Positions 24,862 to 31,753 of a stretch of DNA of 33,499 nucleotides are shown one piece after another. A program made the translations under genes and the position numbers. How positions within the stretch are numbered: position 1 is the stretch's first letter; every line of letters begins with the position of its first letter. A model generated the notes under the pieces. The model did not search any database, was not told where the DNA came from, and saw only the letters and a program-made list of their open reading frames with translations. The DNA is from Chersky-840 sp035532735 (GTDB taxonomy: Bacteria; Actinomycetota; Acidimicrobiia; Acidimicrobiales; UBA8190). The DNA is taken from the NCBI GenBank assembly GCA_035532735.1, contig DATKQM010000058.1, forward strand, positions 1 to 33,499, in the 5' to 3' direction.

Positions 24862-26397
24862 TCAGGCTGGAGGTCCGGTGGTCAGCTGGACCGACGCGCT
24901 GTGGCTGGCTCCTTGGGCATCCACCCAACCGACGGTCACCGACGCGCCCGGCTTGAACTTGAGCAGCGCATTGGTCAAGTCCACCGCCGACGAGATCGTC
25001 GTGCCGTTGACCGACACGATCGTGTCGCCCGTCCCGATCCCGGCATTGTCCGCAGCCCCTCCGGACTGCACGCCGGCGACATAGGCGCCAGCGACACTCG
25101 AACCACTACCAGATCCGCCGAAGAACCCGTTCCCACCGGCCTGTGACGGGTCGGTTACCTCGACGCCGAGCAGCGCCCGTGGCCCGATCTGGACGGTCGA
25201 GCTCGCACGGCCGGCCTTGATCTGATCGGCGATCGACATGGCCTGGTCGATACCGATGGCATATCCCTGACTGGTGCCGCCGTTCGTCTGGGCTGCAGCG
25301 GTGTTCATGCCGATCACTTTCCCTGACGTGTTCACGAGCGCTCCGCCCGAGTCCCCAGGTTGAATGTTGGCGTCGGTCTCGATCAACCCGTTGAGGGTCT
25401 CCGACAGCGTGCCCGAATCACCGGCGGTGATCGTCTGGTGGAGGGCGGTGATCGTCCCTCCGACCGCGTTCGGCGTTCCTCCCGTGCCGCCGGCGTTGCC
25501 GATGGCGACCACAGGTTGGCCGACGCTGAGGTTGGCCGAGCTTCCCGCGTTGATGGCCTTCAATCCCGAAGCATTCTGGAGCTTGAGGAGGGCCACGTCA
25601 TCGGTCACCGAGTACCCCAGGACCGTCGCCGAGTACGTCTGGCGGCTGCCGACGACCTGTACGTTGATCGTGGTCGCATTCTCGATCACATGGTTGTTCG
25701 TGAGCACCAGGCCCGACGAGGAAAGGACCATGCCGGTTCCCGCCGCCGCGCCCCCTTGGGCCAAGGTGGTCTCGATGTCAACCAAGGCGGGGTCGACCTG
25801 CGTCGCGATCGCCGCCGTGTTGATTCCCGCCGGCGAGTTGTTCGATCCCGACCCCGATCCCGTCCCTGTCCCGGACCCCAGACCTGATCCCGATCCGAGG
25901 CCCGAGGAACCCTGGGACGGGATCGTGCCAAACGAAGGGGTGCCGCCGGCCGCATTGTTGTTCATGGCGTGCTCGACCCCCGCCCCCACGACGCCCGAGG
26001 CCGCGATGACCACCAGGGCGACAATGGCGCTGATGCCCCAGCTGCCCAGAGGCTTCCGTGTGCCTGTCGGCGCGTGGAAGGGAGAGGGGGCTCCGTAGGC
26101 ATAGTGGCCCCCGTAGGGGTAGGGCGGTGCGCCACCGGGAGGCGTCGACCCTGGCACCCAGTACCCCCCGGGCCCGGGGGACCCGGGGCCCCACGGGGGC
26201 GGAGGGGGAGGGGGCACGGCGCCACCCGAGGCGGGTCCCGACACCACGGGGACCTCGGTGGTGGGGGTACCCGAGATAGGGAATTGGCCCGTCAGGGGCT
26301 CGGACCCGGGCGGGACCAGGATGGGCTCGTCGTGCGTCGACCCTCGGTCCTCGTGCCCGCTCGGCTGCGTCTCGTTACCAGCGTCGCTGCTCACCAT
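24862..26397 (-). CDS. Membrane-anchored HtrA-like serine protease with PDZ domain
   Basis: The 511-residue protein has a Pro-rich cytoplasmic N terminus (about 1-115), one membrane helix (about 121-140), a Gly/Ser repeat linker (about 150-188), a trypsin-like S1C domain and a C-terminal PDZ domain (about 408-505). The catalytic triad is His236 (TNNHVI), Asp267 (TDDVALLKL) and Ser350 (QPGDSGGA). Such proteases degrade or refold damaged envelope proteins and are often stress-induced; mycobacterial PepD has the same plan. The ATG is preceded by CAGGAGC. An inverted repeat sits 25-42 bases upstream. Substrates are unknown. It is probably its own transcription unit. Confidence 0.93.
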   Translation of the reverse strand: MVSSDAGNETQPSGHEDRGSTHDEPILVPPGSEPLTGQFPISGTPTTEVPVVSGPASGGAVPPPPPPPWGPGSPGPGGYWVPGSTPPGGAPPYPYGGHYAYGAPSPFHAPTGTRKPLGSWGISAIVALVVIAASGVVGAGVEHAMNNNAAGGTPSFGTIPSQGSSGLGSGSGLGSGTGTGSGSGSNNSPAGINTAAIATQVDPALVDIETTLAQGGAAAGTGMVLSSSGLVLTNNHVIENATTINVQVVGSRQTYSATVLGYSVTDDVALLKLQNASGLKAINAGSSANLSVGQPVVAIGNAGGTGGTPNAVGGTITALHQTITAGDSGTLSETLNGLIETDANIQPGDSGGALVNTSGKVIGMNTAAAQTNGGTSQGYAIGIDQAMSIADQIKAGRASSTVQIGPRALLGVEVTDPSQAGGNGFFGGSGSGSSVAGAYVAGVQSGGAADNAGIGTGDTIVSVNGTTISSAVDLTNALLKFKPGASVTVGWVDAQGASHSASVQLTTGPPA

Positions 26398-26421
26398 GCT
26401 CCTGTCTCCGAATCAACCCGA

Positions 26422-26439
26422 TACCCGAAGTCTCGGGTA
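26422..26439. promoter_or_regulatory. Inverted repeat upstream of the HtrA-like gene
   Basis: TACCCGA-AGTC-TCGGGTA is a perfect 7-bp inverted repeat with a four-base centre, 25-42 bases before the HtrA-like start. It could be an operator for stress control or a small leader hairpin; no matching regulator is known here. Confidence 0.4.
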
Positions 26440-26619
26440 CGAACCTGTACGGCAGCTTGGAGTTTCCTTTCAGCCGGCCGTGAAAGGGCCCGAGCAGCAC
26501 CAGGCCGGGCCCGGCCATGGCCCTGCGGCCTCGGCCGCGGTGGGCGTCGTGGATCAGGCCGTCAAGGTCCTTCAGGATGGCACCGCGCCTCGGGCTGACA
26601 CGCTGTTTTCTCTCACCAC

Positions 26620-26640
26620 GACCACGAGGTCCTCGTGGTC
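26620..26640. terminator. Palindrome at the methyltransferase stop codon
   Basis: GACCACGAGG-T-CCTCGTGGTC is a near-perfect 21-base palindrome overlapping the end of the methyltransferase gene. As RNA it would form an eight-base-pair stem with a five-base loop. No T-run follows; it may end the GT2-methyltransferase transcript or protect its 3' end. The rest of the 241-bp gap down to the HtrA-like start shows nothing else I can name. Confidence 0.4.
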
Positions 26641-27391
26641 ATCGCCTCACGCCGGCCACGAACAACGACTGGCCGAACGGGGGGTGCACGGCGGTTTCTA
26701 TCTTGCGGGTGGGTGGTATCACCGCCCGGTCATAGATCGAGACCATGCGCGGCCCACCCGCCGGCGACATGGAGCGCAGGACGCGACCGTTGATGAACCA
26801 CGCAAAATAGCCGGGGAGATTGACGTAGTGCGCCGCCACGACGTTGAAATCGGCGGCCTCCATCTTGGCCACGAGCTCCCGGCGGCGATACCGACGGACG
26901 TGTCCGACGGCCCGATCCATCGATCCGAAGATGCTCGGGAACGCCGGGACGAACACTGCCAACCTTCCCCCGGCACCGACCGCCGATGCGATGGCGCGCA
27001 GTGCGGCCACATCGTCCTCGATGTGCTCGAGAACGTTGAACATCATGGCTGAATCCAGAGCCGCCTCTCGCAGCGTGTCGACGGTGGAACCGTCCTCGAG
27101 GTTCCCGCAGACAAGAGTGGTATTGGACAGAGCACCAAATCGCTCTTCCAGCTCTTTGAACAACGTCGCATCCGGTTCGATGCCAACGGCGTGCTCCCGA
27201 TCGACGACGCAAGTGAACATGGTGCCGGTGCCGGCTCCCAACTCCATCACGCGCGCCCCCAAATAGGGTGCGGCAAGTGAAAAGATCCAGTCCCTGTAGT
27301 TGACGGCACTCTCGAGAACCTCGAGCACCCGACCCAGTTCCGGCGATTCCCGATCCGGCGCGGAAGAGCGGTCCTTGGGCGATTCGGTCAT
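26639..27391 (-). CDS. SAM-dependent methyltransferase (class I)
   Basis: The 250-residue protein has the SAM-binding motif VMELGAGTGTM at about 48-58, the acidic strand end VGIEPD, and MFNVLEHIEDD, typical of class I methyltransferases. HVRRYRRREL and an aromatic-rich segment (YVNLPGYFAWFINGRVL) resemble methyltransferases found beside GT2 enzymes in glycan and glycolipid loci. The ATG at 27391 overlaps the GT2 stop by four bases; a GTG at 27415 is the alternative but would overlap the GT2 gene more. Substrate unknown; methylation of a lipid-linked sugar or the lipid itself would fit the context. Confidence 0.85.
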   Translation of the reverse strand: MTESPKDRSSAPDRESPELGRVLEVLESAVNYRDWIFSLAAPYLGARVMELGAGTGTMFTCVVDREHAVGIEPDATLFKELEERFGALSNTTLVCGNLEDGSTVDTLREAALDSAMMFNVLEHIEDDVAALRAIASAVGAGGRLAVFVPAFPSIFGSMDRAVGHVRRYRRRELVAKMEAADFNVVAAHYVNLPGYFAWFINGRVLRSMSPAGGPRMVSIYDRAVIPPTRKIETAVHPPFGQSLFVAGVRR

Positions 27392-28104
27392 TCGGGGGGG
27401 CGAGTCGGCTTCCACGAGCGGTACCGCAGGAGCGTGATGATCGCCTTGACACCATCACGGGCCGTCAGCTTCTTCCCCTCCTCCCGAGACCGGGCCGTGT
27501 AGCTGACCGGCACTTCGTAGATCCTGTGGCCCTGTCGCAGCAGCTTCGCGGTGATCTCGGGCTCGAGTTCGAAGCCGCGAGCCTTGAGGTCGAGCGAGCG
27601 CGCCACCTTCAGAGGCATGACCTTGTAGCAGGTCTCCATGTCCGAGAGGTAGCAGTTGTAGAGGACGTTCGTAAACAGCGTCACGAGCCGGTTGCCCATG
27701 ACGTACCAATAGCTGAATGCGGCGTGGCTGGAGAACGAGCGCGACCCGTAGACGACGGTTGCCCGGCCCGTCTTGAACGGCTCCAACAGCGCGCCGTATT
27801 CGTCGGGTGAGTACTCCAGGTCGGCATCTTGGACGAGCATGATCTCGCCGCGGGCGTGGGTCAGGCCCGTCCGGATGGCTGCTCCCTTGCCGCGGTTGAC
27901 GTCGTGGCGAATGGCACGCACCCGGTTGCCGTCGGCCCGGCTCTCCATCACGCGCCAGGTGTCATCTTTAGATCCGTCGTCGATGAGGATGACCTCGAGG
28001 TCCTCGGGGACCTTCAGCACGGCGTCGATCACATGCTCGAGGGTGCTCCCCTCGTTGTAGGCGGGGATCAACACAGAGAGATACGGCTCACCCATGATGC
28101 TCAT
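27388..28104 (-). CDS. GT2 glycosyltransferase, polyprenyl/dolichyl-phosphate sugar synthase type
   Basis: The 238-residue GT-A enzyme begins with YLSVLIPAYNEGSTLEHVID, then VILIDDGSKDDT, RHDVNRGKGAAIRTGL and the metal-binding QDADLEYSPDEY, the pattern of dolichyl-phosphate mannose synthase-like enzymes. It lacks C-terminal membrane helices, so it is the short soluble form. The product would be a lipid-phosphate sugar such as polyprenyl-phosphate-mannose, used as donor by GT-C membrane transferases like those nearby. ATGs at 28104 and 28095 are both possible; GGGAGAG lies upstream of the first. It is followed directly by the methyltransferase and diverges from the second YfhO-like gene. Confidence 0.9.
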   Translation of the reverse strand: MSIMGEPYLSVLIPAYNEGSTLEHVIDAVLKVPEDLEVILIDDGSKDDTWRVMESRADGNRVRAIRHDVNRGKGAAIRTGLTHARGEIMLVQDADLEYSPDEYGALLEPFKTGRATVVYGSRSFSSHAAFSYWYVMGNRLVTLFTNVLYNCYLSDMETCYKVMPLKVARSLDLKARGFELEPEITAKLLRQGHRIYEVPVSYTARSREEGKKLTARDGVKAIITLLRYRSWKPTRPPE

Positions 28105-28291
28105 CGCCCCCCGGCTCTCCCGTCCTCATCAAAGCCCCACCAAACGATAGACCACGGTCCCAGAGTTGGGAAGGGACAGGGCTCGACGTCTGGGTGCCGG
28201 GGTCGCTCGAGCCCGACGAGCCCCTCTGGAGCACCACAGCTCCACCACCGCCGTACACGTCGAGGCCGGACCGATACGCAAGAATCCCTGA

Positions 28292-30613
28292 GTGCGCGCT
28301 CGCCGTTGGGGACCAGACCTCCTGGGCGTCTTGTGGGTCCTGGCGGCGGCCGGAGCTGTTCTGGTACCGACGCTGGCGCACGGCGAGTCCATCGGTCCGT
28401 TCGACCAGCTCTCGAGGTACGGCCTGACGACACAACCTGGCGTCGTTGTGCACAACTTCACGCTGGGCGACCAGATCTCACAATTCATTCCCTGGACGTC
28501 GTTGGCCTGGACGCAAGTGCACCACGGCCAGCTGCCGCTGTGGAACCCCCAATCGGCGTTGGGGATGCCGCTGGCATTCAACTGGGCGTCGGGGCCCTTC
28601 AGTGTCCCGGCAATGATCGGGTATCTGTTCCCGCTCCACCTCGCCTACACCGTGCAAGTGGTCGTCACTCTGGCCGTGGCGGGAACCGGGGTGTACACGC
28701 TCGGTCGAGTGCTTCGACTCGGCGTACTGGGCTCGGTCACCGCCGCCACGGTGTACGAGCTCAGCGGGCCGTTCATCGGATGGCTCGGGTGGCCACACTC
28801 CTCGGTGATGTCGTGGGCGGGGTGGTGGTTCGCGGCGGCGGTGCTGATCGTACGGGGCCGGCACCGGGTCCGCACGATCGCGTCGTTCGCCGTCGTCCTG
28901 GCCTGCATGGTCTACGGGGGCTATCCAGAGGTCGTCGTGCTCCTCGCTTTGGCTCTCGTCGTCTTCCTTGCCGTCCTGTTTGCGATGCGCACCCCTCGAT
29001 TCGGCGGATCGGGCCCCATCCTCCGCCCGATCGTCGAGATCGCGGTGGCCACCGTCGCCGGAATGGCGTTGGCGGCGCCGCTCGCCCTTCCCGGCCTCCA
29101 ACTTGCGGTCAGCTCCCGGCGCAACCAGGTAAAGGGCGTGGACACGCTCCCGGCACACGATCTCACCCACGTCATATTCCAAGGCTTCGACGGACTGCCC
29201 ATTCCGGGAGGACACTGGTTCAGCGCACTGAGTGTCTACCAACCCTCTGCCGCCTACATGGGCGTGATCGCCTTGGTCCTCGCCGTCACCGCCACGGGGA
29301 TGCGCCGCAAGGAACCGGTGATCGTGGCATTTGCCGCCATGGCGATCGTCATGGCGGTACTCGCCTTCGTCCGGCCGGTGGTGTCGGTGTTGGGAAGACT
29401 TCCCGATGTCGGAAGCATCCACTGGAACCGGGCCCTCATGCCCATGGCTTTTGCTCTCGCCGTGCTGGCCGGAGCGGGGATCGATGTCCTCGTCCGCTCC
29501 TACGCATCGCGGCAACTGTGGCGCTGGCTCGGTGCCAGCTTCGCCGTAGCCGGTCTCGTGCTCGTGGCGGTGTGGGTCGTTGGCCGCGGCCATCTCCCCA
29601 GGGGTCAAGCTGCCTATCGCGCCGACAGTTTCATCTGGCCCGCTGTCCAAGTCGTCGTGGGCCTGTTGGTGGTGGAAACGCTGGTGATCGTGTCGCGAGG
29701 TATCGGGCCACGTCACGGTCACGAGGGTCGGCTCCAGCGCCACCGTGGCCGATTCGCCGCGGCAGTGCTCTTGGTCTGCGAGACGGCGGTCCTCATCTCG
29801 GCCGGGGCGCCACTGTTGTCGTCCAGCTCGCAATTCTTTGCTCCGACGCCGGGCGTCCTGGCCCTGCAACGTGCTGTCGGGTCTTCCACAGTGGCCTTCG
29901 GCCTCGGGCCCAATGCCGTCGGGGGCTTCCCGAGTCTGGGGATCCTGCCCAATGCCAATGACGCCTATGCACTACACGAACTCGACGCGTACGACTCGAT
30001 GATCCCCAAGGCGTACTTCGCCGGGCCCCCCGCCACGCAGAGCCCGGCGGCCTACGTCTTCGGCCCGGCTGTGACAACGGTGGCACAAGCCCGGCTCTAC
30101 GGGGCCGCTTTCGTCCTCGAACCCGAAGGTGCCCCGGGGCCCTCGGGAGCCGTATTCGACATGACCGTCGGCGACGAGGATTTGTACCGCATCCCCGGTG
30201 CCGCCAGCGCCACGATCACTCCGATCTCTCCGACCGGGTCTCTCCCGCCCGAGGGTCAACCCGGCCGGGCCGTCGGCGTCCGCAGTCCCGATGCCGCGAC
30301 GTGGAGGATCTCCACCGACGCCAGGAGCTGGCAAGTACTACGGCTTCGGTTGACCGACGTCCCGGGCTGGAGCGCCACGATCGACGGCAAACCCCTGACG
30401 ATCCTCCGGTTTTCGAAGGTCATGCTCCAGGCCCGTATTCCTCCGGGCAGGCACCTCGTCGAGCTCAACTACTGGCCGACGGCATTCACGGTCGGAATCG
30501 CCCTCGCCGCTTGCAGTGTGATCGGGCTCCTGGCCGCCGGCGTCATTGCCGCGACTGGTCTGCGAAAGAGGCGCAGAGCCCGACCGTCCGCCGCAGCCGG
30601 GGTTCCACTGTGA
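28292..30613 (+). CDS. YfhO-like multi-pass membrane protein (second paralogue)
   Basis: The 773-residue protein has the layout of the gene at 12574-15438: a first helix, the loop LPLWNPQSALGMPLAFNW, about ten more hydrophobic segments, an extracytoplasmic domain (about 510-720) with VPGWSATIDGKPL, then LVELNYWPTAF and a final helix with a basic tail. YfhO-family proteins are tied to sugar modification of teichoic acids or other envelope polymers in Firmicutes; a role here is inferred from the divergent GT2-methyltransferase pair 187 bp away, which could supply its lipid-linked donor. The GTG at 28292 is the first start in frame; no clear ribosome binding site precedes it. Confidence 0.82.
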   Translation: MRARRWGPDLLGVLWVLAAAGAVLVPTLAHGESIGPFDQLSRYGLTTQPGVVVHNFTLGDQISQFIPWTSLAWTQVHHGQLPLWNPQSALGMPLAFNWASGPFSVPAMIGYLFPLHLAYTVQVVVTLAVAGTGVYTLGRVLRLGVLGSVTAATVYELSGPFIGWLGWPHSSVMSWAGWWFAAAVLIVRGRHRVRTIASFAVVLACMVYGGYPEVVVLLALALVVFLAVLFAMRTPRFGGSGPILRPIVEIAVATVAGMALAAPLALPGLQLAVSSRRNQVKGVDTLPAHDLTHVIFQGFDGLPIPGGHWFSALSVYQPSAAYMGVIALVLAVTATGMRRKEPVIVAFAAMAIVMAVLAFVRPVVSVLGRLPDVGSIHWNRALMPMAFALAVLAGAGIDVLVRSYASRQLWRWLGASFAVAGLVLVAVWVVGRGHLPRGQAAYRADSFIWPAVQVVVGLLVVETLVIVSRGIGPRHGHEGRLQRHRGRFAAAVLLVCETAVLISAGAPLLSSSSQFFAPTPGVLALQRAVGSSTVAFGLGPNAVGGFPSLGILPNANDAYALHELDAYDSMIPKAYFAGPPATQSPAAYVFGPAVTTVAQARLYGAAFVLEPEGAPGPSGAVFDMTVGDEDLYRIPGAASATITPISPTGSLPPEGQPGRAVGVRSPDAATWRISTDARSWQVLRLRLTDVPGWSATIDGKPLTILRFSKVMLQARIPPGRHLVELNYWPTAFTVGIALAACSVIGLLAAGVIAATGLRKRRRARPSAAAGVPL

Positions 30614-30616
30614 GCG

Positions 30617-30646
30617 GCGTGCCGGTTTCCGGCGGGCTCCGCACGC
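30617..30646 (+). terminator. Hairpin just after the second YfhO-like gene
   Basis: GCGTGC pairs with GCACGC, and an internal CCGG-TTT-CCGG hairpin lies inside. It starts three bases after the stop and ends 14 bases before the tRNA-derived repeat, so it would separate the gene from the integrated element. There is no T-run. Confidence 0.4.
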
Positions 30647-30659
30647 TGAGCGGCAACAG

Positions 30660-30704
30660 TGGTCGGGCTGGCGAGATTTGAACTCGCGACCTCTTGACCC
30701 CCAG
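30660..30704 (-). repeat. Attachment-site copy: displaced 3' part of tRNA-Pro (left end)
   Basis: These 45 bases match 32683-32727 perfectly and comprise the T arm, variable loop, half of the anticodon arm and CCA of tRNA-Pro on the - strand. The sequence beyond 30704 does not continue the tRNA, so this copy cannot make a tRNA. Confidence 0.92.
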
Positions 30705-30720
30705 CCCCAAAACGGTCACC

Positions 30721-30750
30721 GGCTCTCGACGGCCCTCGACGGCCCTCGAC
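30721..30750 (+). repeat. Three 10-bp tandem repeats inside the left end of the element
   Basis: Three adjacent units of GGCYCTCGAC (first unit GGCTCTCGAC, then GGCCCTCGAC twice) lie 16 bases inside the left attachment copy. They could be binding sites for an element protein or simple slippage products. Confidence 0.7.
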
Positions 30751-30833
30751 TTGTTTGGCCTGGTGTCGCCGTCATTCTGTTGGGCTGTCCGCGTGCCTCA
30801 CCGGGTCTGAACGGACCGTACCGGAACAGGATT

Positions 30834-30852
30834 GTTAGCAGCGGCGTTAGCA
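30834..30852 (+). promoter_or_regulatory. Paired GTTAGCA motifs, putative left integrase arm sites
   Basis: GTTAGCA occurs at 30834-30840 and 30846-30852, twelve bases apart start to start, about 130 bp inside the left attachment copy. A similar pair occurs at 32596-32613 inside the right end. Direct-repeat pairs flanking core sites are how arm-type sites of tyrosine integrases are arranged. The second motif overlaps the 3' end of the WhiB gene. Confidence 0.5.
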
Positions 30853-31146
30853 GCGCAACCGCTTACGCTCCCGCCCGCTGGTACCGCCCCACCAGCCGTC
30901 GAGCTCCTCATCGGCCATGGCATGATCGAGGCACTCCCCTCGAACGGGGCAGTCGACGCACACCTCCCGAGCGCGCTCCATGCTTCCGCCGCGCTCGATA
31001 AAGAAGGTCCCGAGCGGTTCGCCCTGACATGCGGCCTGGGCCATCCACGCCGGTCGGTGGACCATCTCCTCGAGCCCGAGCGGTCCATCGTCGGCCTTGG
31101 GGGCCATGAGCCACACGACGAGCTCCTCGGACGCGACAACGACCAT
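30847..31146 (-). CDS. WhiB-family iron-sulfur transcription regulator
   Basis: WhiB-like proteins are actinobacterial [4Fe-4S] proteins that bind the principal sigma factor and adjust transcription. The 99-residue protein (from the ATG at 31146) has the four cluster cysteines Cys40, Cys63, Cys66 and Cys72 (QAACQGEP, REVCVDCPVRGEC), then the turn DGWWGGTSGRERKRLR that contacts DNA. An upstream TTG at 31173 gives 108 residues but lacks a ribosome binding site; a later ATG at about 31062 is also possible. It ends with an extra Cys. It sits inside the tRNA-bounded element and diverges from a small Cys-rich ORF, so it is probably cargo. WhiB genes are also found on actinophages and integrative elements. 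Confidence 0.92.
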   Translation of the reverse strand: MVVVASEELVVWLMAPKADDGPLGLEEMVHRPAWMAQAACQGEPLGTFFIERGGSMERAREVCVDCPVRGECLDHAMADEELDGWWGGTSGRERKRLRC

Positions 31147-31212
31147 CGGTGCTGAGGGTACGGCGCCGCGCAACGGCGGGCGCGGATCTCGAGAGACCTA
31201 CACTCGCAGGTC

Positions 31213-31365
31213 ATGGAGATGCGCTGCGCTGACTGCGGATGCCTGGTCGATCAAGGGGTCCGCGTGGCCGTCTGTGACGATAGCCGCTGTTGCTGTCAGC
31301 ATTTGCCAATAGCCAAACAAAACGCTCCCAAGGGGTCTGTGACGGTTGTGGGACAGAATCTCTGA
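31213..31365 (+). CDS. 50-residue Cys-rich small protein
   Basis: This short frame begins MEMRCADCGCLVDQGVRVAV and has seven cysteines in its first 28 residues, including C-x2-C-x-C and a CCC run, followed by a His. It could be a small zinc-binding protein. AGG lies shortly before the ATG. It is divergent from whiB with 66 bp between the starts, so the two may share a control region. Its end overlaps the doubtful lipoprotein ORF on the other strand by 70 bases, so at most one of the two is likely real as drawn; I favour this one. Confidence 0.45.
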   Translation: MEMRCADCGCLVDQGVRVAVCDDSRCCCQHLPIAKQNAPKGSVTVVGQNL

Positions 31366-31718
31366 CGGGCGTCGACGTCCGCATCAGGATGCAAATCCGG
31401 CAGCCGCGCCCGACCAGCGTCGTTGTCGTGAGAAGGCGGGAGCGTTGACCGAGACGAGGTAGTGGCTGTGGTGAGACTCCCAAGACCGCGGGCGCAGGCA
31501 AGAGTCTTGGTACTCGCGCTGGGAGTACCAACGGAAGTGGGTCGGCCGGCCGAGCACGCCGCCAGGAACACGGAGCCACCAAGGAGAGAGAGCGAGACGG
31601 CCGTGGGCGCGATCCAACGGATACCGAGGCGAAGGCGCGTACAACGATCGTGCGCGGGCTTCGTCACGGGCCAAATGCTACCGACGCCGTGGCCGGTGGA
31701 GATCCCCCACATGCTCAT
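31296..31718 (-). CDS. Possible lipoprotein ORF, doubtful
   Basis: A 140-residue frame contains a basic stretch, a hydrophobic segment (WIAPTAVSLSLLGGSVFLAA) and the lipobox LAAC, the layout of a lipoprotein signal, although about 35 residues precede it. The mature part is Ser/Thr-rich and low in recognisable structure, and its second half overlaps the Cys-rich ORF on the other strand. GAGG lies upstream of the ATG. A cluster of inverted repeats at 31476-31531 lies inside it, which is unusual for coding sequence. It may be a decayed gene or chance. If it is not a gene, 31366-31753 holds only those inverted repeats. Confidence 0.35.
   Translation of the reverse strand: MSMWGISTGHGVGSIWPVTKPAHDRCTRLRLGIRWIAPTAVSLSLLGGSVFLAACSAGRPTSVGTPSASTKTLACARGLGSLTTATTSSRSTLPPSHDNDAGRARLPDLHPDADVDARQRFCPTTVTDPLGAFCLAIGKC
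31476..31531. repeat. Cluster of competing inverted repeats within the element
   Basis: TTGGTACTC (31507-31515) pairs perfectly with GAGTACCAA (31523-31531) across seven bases. The same central segment, as GTCTTGG (31504-31510), can instead pair with CCAAGAC (31480-31486), while ACTCCCA (31476-31482) matches TGGGAGT (31520-31526). The two folds exclude each other, as in attenuators, or the segments could be protein-binding sites for recombination. Confidence 0.6.
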
Positions 31719-31753
31719 CACATGCCTCGACCGGCCAGCGTGCGCCTCGAGGG

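Noticed and set aside
25840..25920. Repetitive GATCCCGA-rich stretch as a CRISPR or DNA repeat array
   Set aside because: It is the Gly/Ser linker of the HtrA-like protein, irregular and in frame, with no spacers.
27829..29961. 710-codon + strand frame across the GT2 and second YfhO-like genes
   Set aside because: Arg/Gly/Pro-rich shadow; the YfhO-like frame has membrane segments and family motifs while this one does not.
30660..30704. Second tRNA-Pro gene
   Set aside because: Only the 3' part from the anticodon loop is present; the 5' half is replaced by unrelated sequence, so it is an attachment remnant.
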